9,144 nucleotides of DNA, taken from an uncultured Gammaproteobacteria bacterium (GTDB lineage Bacteria > Pseudomonadota > Gammaproteobacteria > CAIUAS01). Of this stretch, positions 6,051 to 9,144 are shown piece by piece. Position numbers and translations under genes: made by a program. The stretch's first letter is position 1, and each line of letters begins with the position of its first letter. The stretch covers positions 1 through 9,144 of the forward strand of contig CAIUAS010000196.1 of the NCBI GenBank assembly GCA_903897205.1, given 5' to 3'. Under the pieces are notes generated by a model that was given only the letters and a program-made list of their open reading frames with translations, did not search any database and was not told the origin of the DNA.

Positions 6051-6110
6051 AACTCATCTACCTTAGTGTAGAAGGAGCATTCGAGGTCGCTGAGGCGGCC
6101 TCAGCTTTTT
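6051..6110 (+). ncRNA. Candidate small RNA of about 60 nt
   Basis: A perfect extended -10 (TGTTATAAT, 6036-6044) would start a transcript near 6051. It would hold a small stem, TCTAC with GTAGA (6058-6062 and 6069-6073 area), an unpaired GGAG, and a GC-rich terminator ending at 6110. No coding frame fits. Its 3' end is antisense to the last ten bases of the minus-strand gene at 6101-6586. A TTGACA at 6044-6049 could instead be a -35 for a shorter RNA, but the matching -10 (TGTAGA) is poor. The -35 for the favoured start is weak (TTAAAT). Confidence 0.4.
6089..6110 (+). terminator. Plus-strand intrinsic terminator
   Basis: GCTGAGG (6089-6095) and CCTCAGC (6099-6105) form a 7-bp GC-rich stem with a 3-nt loop, followed by five T. 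The T-tract is on the plus-strand side only, so it ends plus-strand RNA. It overlaps the TGA of the minus-strand gene. Confidence 0.65.
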
Positions 6111-6586
6111 CTTGGGTCTTTGTATATCTCCATTTCTTTCTGGTTTGATCTTGCTTTCCCCTTGCTGTGGACATAAGCGGTTGTAAGTAAATAATAATTT
6201 TTACGTTTTGATAGGATAACCATGTAATTCTCAGGTGGTAACCATAAAACGGTGTTATTGTTCGAACTTCGTTTGTTTTCCCAACAGGTTATCGCTGAAT
6301 CCTGATAGTTATTTATCAAATGGGCAATCCAACGTATCCTTTCGCACCGCCGCATATCAGGAATTCTGTCTTCGTCATTTAACGCCCCTTCGCTAATGAG
6401 ATGCCAAAAGCATCTATGCATTTCGCCGATTGGCTGAAAATATCGACAGCTTATTGGTAAATTAAGAAACGTTAGTTTGTTGACAATTGAGTCGAGAAAT
6501 ATTTGATAAAGTTCTTGTTTGTAAGTTTCCCAATTACCGCTGAAGTCCTCTAAAAAAACAAGGGAGGGCAAAGGATATACGCTCAC
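6101..6586 (-). CDS. Putative nuclease-like partner of the DUF3800 protein, 161 aa
   Basis: Start is GTG at 6586. GGGAGGG lies 6 nt upstream and the GTG overlaps the stop of the preceding gene as GTGA. A TTG five codons earlier has no such site. Conserved-looking blocks are MHRCFWHLISEG (56-67, with H62), RIPDMRRCERIRWIAHLI (74-91) and a C-terminal block NTVLWLPPENYMVILSKRKNYYLLTTAYV (111-139) followed by a basic tail. The last block recalls RelE/barnase-like small nuclease domains (the PBECR group) from phage and plasmid contexts; this comes from memory of the motif and was not searched. The tight coupling to a DUF3800 gene suggests one functional unit, perhaps a toxin or defence pair. Which partner is toxic cannot be said from sequence. 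Confidence 0.65.
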   Translation of the reverse strand: MSVYPLPSLVFLEDFSGNWETYKQELYQIFLDSIVNKLTFLNLPISCRYFQPIGEMHRCFWHLISEGALNDEDRIPDMRRCERIRWIAHLINNYQDSAITCWENKRSSNNNTVLWLPPENYMVILSKRKNYYLLTTAYVHSKGKARSNQKEMEIYKDPRKS

Positions 6587-7302
6587 TGCTGTCCCTCCCA
6601 ACAGAAAAGGTTAAATTTTCTAGCGCCTAGGGAAGTGCTACGTAAAAGCGAAAATCCAGAAAGCTTTTTTACTAATTCTACCATTTCGTTCTTGGCCGCG
6701 CTTTTCCCACCTTCTGGATAGCGATTGGCATAAGAAACTGCGCCAATCAGCACATCGGCTATTTGCATGAGAGCAATTTCATGTGAATGAACTTCCTGAA
6801 TTTTTTCTATTACATCACGATTAAAATCATGATGTGAATGGCATAACACTTCATGAAGCTTCTTCACTTTAATATGACCTTGAGTATCTTTGATATCTAA
6901 ATAGATATGATAGCGATTGGAAGGCTCAATAAACCATTCCAACATTTGCCAATACATTTTGTAATAAAATTGATCGTGAGTGTGATTAAACAGTTCATGC
7001 TGAAGTTGTTTTTTATCAATAACAACCGCACGAAAATAAAGCATGTCAGATTCAAAAAAATAGCGAATTATTTTCTCATAGGCGGAAAATTTCGCGCCTG
7101 AAGAAACTTTTATCCACTTTATTTCTGAAAAACGCTGTAAGCCATTTTCACTTTTTAGCTTTTTTATTGCTTGAAATACCGATTGCTTTTTATCGTCAGG
7201 ACAAGCGATACCACCAAGCACCATAAAGCGATTTTCTGAGGTAATATTCGCTGATTCAAGATGACAGCTTTCATCAGAATAGATATTGATTAACTGTTTC
7301 AT
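6583..7302 (-). CDS. DUF3800 family protein
   Basis: This is a 239-residue protein from ATG at 7302. A TTG at 7356 would add 18 residues without a ribosome binding site or family match. It starts with the typical DUF3800 opening, IYSDES (D10, E11). It then has SEIKW (E60, K62), YLDIKD (D136, D139), HSHEIALMQIADVLIGAVSY (E175, Q180, D183) and a C-terminal Lys-rich part. The scattered acidic residues fit the RNase H-like fold that has been proposed for this family, with a metal-dependent nuclease role implied. Members are common on phages, plasmids and islands, often next to a small partner, as here. The next gene overlaps its stop by 4 nt, so the two are translationally coupled. Confidence 0.85.
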   Translation of the reverse strand: MKQLINIYSDESCHLESANITSENRFMVLGGIACPDDKKQSVFQAIKKLKSENGLQRFSEIKWIKVSSGAKFSAYEKIIRYFFESDMLYFRAVVIDKKQLQHELFNHTHDQFYYKMYWQMLEWFIEPSNRYHIYLDIKDTQGHIKVKKLHEVLCHSHHDFNRDVIEKIQEVHSHEIALMQIADVLIGAVSYANRYPEGGKSAAKNEMVELVKKLSGFSLLRSTSLGARKFNLFCWEGQQ

Positions 7303-7420
7303 GGCAAGCCTATTTGTTGATGATAGACGCGTTGATCTTCGCGTACAACTATTCAATTAGTATCGGTATTTTTGCAACGTATTATGCATTCAGCTACCGA
7401 CAAGCTTTATTAATTTTTTA

Positions 7421-7452
7421 ACATTGCCAAGTTCATTTTTTTTTGGCAATGT
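7421..7452. repeat. 10-bp inverted repeat with a T-rich loop
   Basis: ACATTGCCAA (7421-7430) and TTGGCAATGT (7443-7452) pair perfectly around a 12-nt loop. No T-tract follows on either strand, so it is more likely an operator dyad or RNA stem than a terminator. Confidence 0.45.
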
Positions 7453-7730
7453 GTTGCTGAAACTTTTCGCCTTAATACGCAAAGGCCATATCAATATAAA
7501 CGCATAAACCCTGGTCATTCTATCGAATATCACTTAGTTTTTAAATAATTAAATCATCCTGAGATAAAAAGCAAATTCAATAAAAAACACAGTAATATAT
7601 ACGAGAGCAATGCAAAATGCTGCTAATCAGATATTTTAGTCACAAAAAATCAAAAATTTTCAATCGCCTTTCCCCCTTATTTTTCAATAACTTATTAGCA
7701 CCTATCAAGAAATCAAACAGAAAGCTTGCC

Positions 7731-7766
7731 TTGACCCCTTGCATAGTCGGCTATGGCTGTTACAAA
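7731..7766 (+). promoter_or_regulatory. Weak candidate promoter with overlapping dyad
   Basis: TTGACC (7731-7736) could be a -35. The better -10-like sequence, extended TGTTACAAA (7758-7766), stands 24 bp away, so this pairing is poor; TATGGC (7752-7757) is another weak option at 15 bp. CATAG-TCGG-CTATG (7742-7755) forms a short dyad across the spacer and could be an operator. Confidence 0.25.
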
Positions 7767-7793
7767 ATACCCTAAAATCACCCTAGTTATATA

Positions 7794-7822
7794 AAAAATC
7801 TGCTGGTTTTCAGCGGATTTTT
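7794..7822 (+). terminator. First leader hairpin, terminator-like
   Basis: AAAAATCTGCTG (7794-7805) pairs with CAGCGGATTTTT (7811-7822) around GTTTT. The stem has 12 bp with one U-G pair (7801 with 7815) and the T-run follows the G/C core. The U-G pair becomes A-C on the other strand, so this is plus-strand RNA. Confidence 0.6.
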
Positions 7823-7835
7823 ATATCATCTCCCC

Positions 7836-7868
7836 AAAGCCTGATCGGTTTGCTGATCGGGCTTTTTT
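7836..7868 (+). terminator. Second leader hairpin, terminator-like
   Basis: AAAGCCTGATC (7836-7846) pairs with GATCGGGCTTT (7855-7865) around an 8-nt loop. The stem has 11 bp with one U-G pair, and six T (7863-7868) follow the core. AAGGAAA (7874-7880) and the ATG at 7885 come next. It could end transcripts just before the conjugation genes. Confidence 0.65.
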
Positions 7869-7884
7869 ATTTTAAGGAAATAAA

Positions 7885-8421
7885 ATGACTGAAATAGTAG
7901 ATCAGCTGCGCGCTGATTTGATGGCGGCTATTCATGAATATCAGCAGTTATTTAATGAACGTCCCATGCCGGATGCTCGTCGCCAGGATATTGCCAAATT
8001 AATCCATATTATTCGTGATGAATCACACCAGCGTTACTATGATTGTATGAACGCTGTTGAAAGTTATATTGCAAGAATAAAAACTATCTGGTGGCCATTT
8101 CACAATAAGAGTCGATTACACGATAGTCTACAATCTATTTTAGAGGATTACCGCCACCCTGAAATACAAGCGTTAATTGAACGCATTCATACACAGCAAA
8201 AACAGTTAGCTATCCATAAACAGCAGTCAACTGGCCAACAGTTAAATATTTTTTCGCAATGGATCAGTCAATTGTCAGAAAAGGTTGAACTAATTAAAAT
8301 GCTTCAAAGTACCTTAATTCATATAAGAAATGAAAAAACCAAGCCACAAAAAGCAAACGGCCATTTTTATGATCACCTGCGATATTGGGTCAAACATCCG
8401 GCGAATGAATGCTTAGAATAA
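7885..8421 (+). CDS. Helical protein of unknown function at the head of the conjugation operon
   Basis: The protein has 178 residues, with AAGGAAA (7874-7880) about 4 nt before the ATG. It has no signal peptide or membrane segment. It is predicted to be mostly alpha-helical, with a Gln- and His-rich middle (about 100-120) that could form a coiled coil. One aromatic patch (KTIWWPFHNKSRLHDSLQSI, about 66-85) stands out. It is not recognised as a known family. Its place 35 nt upstream of a PilL2/TIGR03748-type gene, on the same strand and downstream of two terminator-like hairpins, suggests a regulator or accessory protein of the transfer region, comparable in position to lvr-type genes of Legionella islands; this comparison is from memory and uncertain. 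Confidence 0.65.
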   Translation: MTEIVDQLRADLMAAIHEYQQLFNERPMPDARRQDIAKLIHIIRDESHQRYYDCMNAVESYIARIKTIWWPFHNKSRLHDSLQSILEDYRHPEIQALIERIHTQQKQLAIHKQQSTGQQLNIFSQWISQLSEKVELIKMLQSTLIHIRNEKTKPQKANGHFYDHLRYWVKHPANECLE

Positions 8422-8456
8422 GTTTTATCCGGCATTATTATTTTTAGGGTATCACG

Positions 8457-8936
8457 ATGAGAATAACACGTAAAATACTACTGCTCAGCGGATTATTAGT
8501 GATGAGTGCATCCACTCTGGTATTTGCTGCAACTGATACCACGAATGTTGATCGCTATTTAGTAGTGGCTAATCAGCCATTGGCTGCGCAATCTAATTTA
8601 TTAGCGCAAACTTTCCAGGTGCGTTTTCCACTTCATATAAACACGCTTGGAGAGGCCGTGCGATATTTATTGCGCTTTAGTGGTTATTCATTAGCAAAGG
8701 ATCGTGATCAATCCATGGAAGTGGCGGCTTTACTGGCCCGGCCTTTACCGGAAGTTAACCGTAATTTTGGCCCTATGTCATTACAGACAGGGTTAATGAC
8801 ATTAGCAGGCAAACCCTTTGGTTTATGGGTTGATCCGGTACACCGTTTAATTGGGTTTCGCTTATTGCCGCATTATCAAACGTTATATCAACCCGCTCGT
8901 TATAATTATTTAATGGCCATGCCTATCAGGAATTAA
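8457..8936 (+). CDS. PilL2-like ICE conjugation protein (TIGR03748-type)
   Basis: The protein has 159 residues. A signal peptide covers about 1-24 (basic start, hydrophobic core, VFAA cleavage area), so the product is exported to the periplasm. The body matches what I recall of the TIGR03748/PFGI-1-class PilL2 family: RYLVVANQPL, GEAVRYLLRFSGYSLA, then LARPLPEVNRNFGPMSLQTGLMTLAG with GLWVDPVHRLIGFRL. This resembles the small N-terminal (STN-like) domains of secretins and pilus proteins. Members lie at the start of the GI-type type IV secretion gene cluster in ICEs of Pseudomonas, Legionella and others. AGGGT (8446-8450) lies about 6 nt before the ATG. The gene is the main evidence that the window belongs to a conjugative element. 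Confidence 0.8.
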   Translation: MRITRKILLLSGLLVMSASTLVFAATDTTNVDRYLVVANQPLAAQSNLLAQTFQVRFPLHINTLGEAVRYLLRFSGYSLAKDRDQSMEVAALLARPLPEVNRNFGPMSLQTGLMTLAGKPFGLWVDPVHRLIGFRLLPHYQTLYQPARYNYLMAMPIRN

Positions 8937-8939
8937 AGT

Positions 8940-9144
8940 ATGCACGTATTTGGAAATATCAAAAACCGAATAAATTTTAAAGAGATAAAAATTAAATCCA
9001 TTGCCTTGATTCTGGCGCAAATTTTAATCGGTGCTTTGCTGGTATTATGGATAACTTTTACAAGTCATAAAGCACTTGATGACACTTTTGCAAGGTCGGC
9101 AAATAATCAAAAAATTTCACTGGCCCTATTAAATAAAATAGATG
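8940..9144 (+). CDS. Start of a membrane protein, cut by the window end
   Basis: The ATG at 8940 lies four bases after the stop of the PilL2-like gene. Its ribosome binding site AGGAA (8928-8932) is inside that gene, so the two are coupled. The visible 68 residues are a basic N-terminus (about 1-20), one hydrophobic helix (about 21-42, IALILAQILIGALLVLWITF) and the start of a polar region (HKALDDTFARSANNQKISLA). This fits an inner-membrane anchored protein with a periplasmic part, as in secretion or pilus assembly, or the first helix of a sensor. The family cannot be told from this fragment. Confidence 0.7.
   Translation, partial: MHVFGNIKNRINFKEIKIKSIALILAQILIGALLVLWITFTSHKALDDTFARSANNQKISLALLNKID

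Larger units (their letters stand above)
7303..7884. other. 582-bp intergenic region before the conjugation genes
   Basis: This AT-rich gap lies between divergently oriented genes. It holds a 10-bp stem-loop (7421-7452), a candidate promoter (7731-7766) and two terminator-like hairpins (7794-7868). It would carry the promoters of both the DUF3800 pair and the conjugation operon. No tRNA or att-like repeat is visible. Confidence 0.5.

Noticed and set aside
7421..7452. Intrinsic terminator at the 10-bp inverted repeat
   Set aside because: No T-tract follows the stem on either strand; the T-run is in the loop.
7617..7775. A 52-codon plus-strand frame from ATG at 7617 (ends in YGCYKIP)
   Set aside because: Only a distant GAGAG serves as a ribosome binding site, it runs through the candidate promoter region, and no family is recognised.
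1..9144. CRISPR array, tRNA gene, IS element or ICE attachment site
   Set aside because: No regularly spaced repeats, cloverleaf, transposase, integrase or flanking direct repeats were seen in the window.

Overview
This AT-rich window reads as the accessory part of an integrative and conjugative element (ICE) or genomic island in a gammaproteobacterium. Legionella or a relative is my best guess. The grounds are a PilL2/TIGR03748-type conjugation gene at 8457-8936, receiver and LuxR-type domains resembling Legionella ones as I remember them, and two papain-like proteins of the sort found in host-associated bacteria. I see no rRNA, tRNA, integrase, IS element, CRISPR array or attachment site.

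Layout. (1) 1-2752, plus strand: two genes sharing a papain-like domain in which His precedes Cys (H56/C154 and H331/C417). The second adds a membrane helix, TPR-like repeats and a hydrophobic C-terminal half. (2) 2825-3535, minus strand: an HTH-S24 (CI/LexA-like) regulator with the catalytic Ser but Arg at the likely Lys position. (3) 3536-3841: a divergent control region with an 18-bp inverted repeat (17/18) spanning both candidate promoters, then a long leader with two mutually exclusive stems, one of which buries the ribosome binding site of the next gene. (4) 3842-5817, plus strand: a run that looks like a dismantled phosphorelay. It holds a receiver without its phospho-Asp, a HisKA-like helical hairpin with Asp in place of His and no ATPase domain, a LuxR-type HTH protein, an intact receiver, a 28-codon peptide and a small membrane protein coupled to it. 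(5) 6039-6110: a candidate 60-nt small RNA. (6) 6101-7302, minus strand: a DUF3800 protein and a small partner with a GTGA overlap, a possible toxin or defence pair. (7) 7303-7884: a 582-bp gap ending in two tandem terminator-like hairpins just before the ribosome binding site at 7874. (8) 7885-9144, plus strand: start of the conjugation operon, with a helical protein, the PilL2-like lipid-free exported protein and a truncated membrane protein.

How they may work together (inference): the S24-like protein would repress itself and the 3842-5817 operon. The phosphorelay-like proteins and the structured leaders would add further layers of control. The hairpins before 7885 would act as a checkpoint on entry into the transfer operon. 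The 5' pair and the DUF3800 pair look like cargo. The most unusual features are the broken phosphorelay set, the switch-like leader at 3724-3845 and the tandem hairpin leader at 7794-7868.
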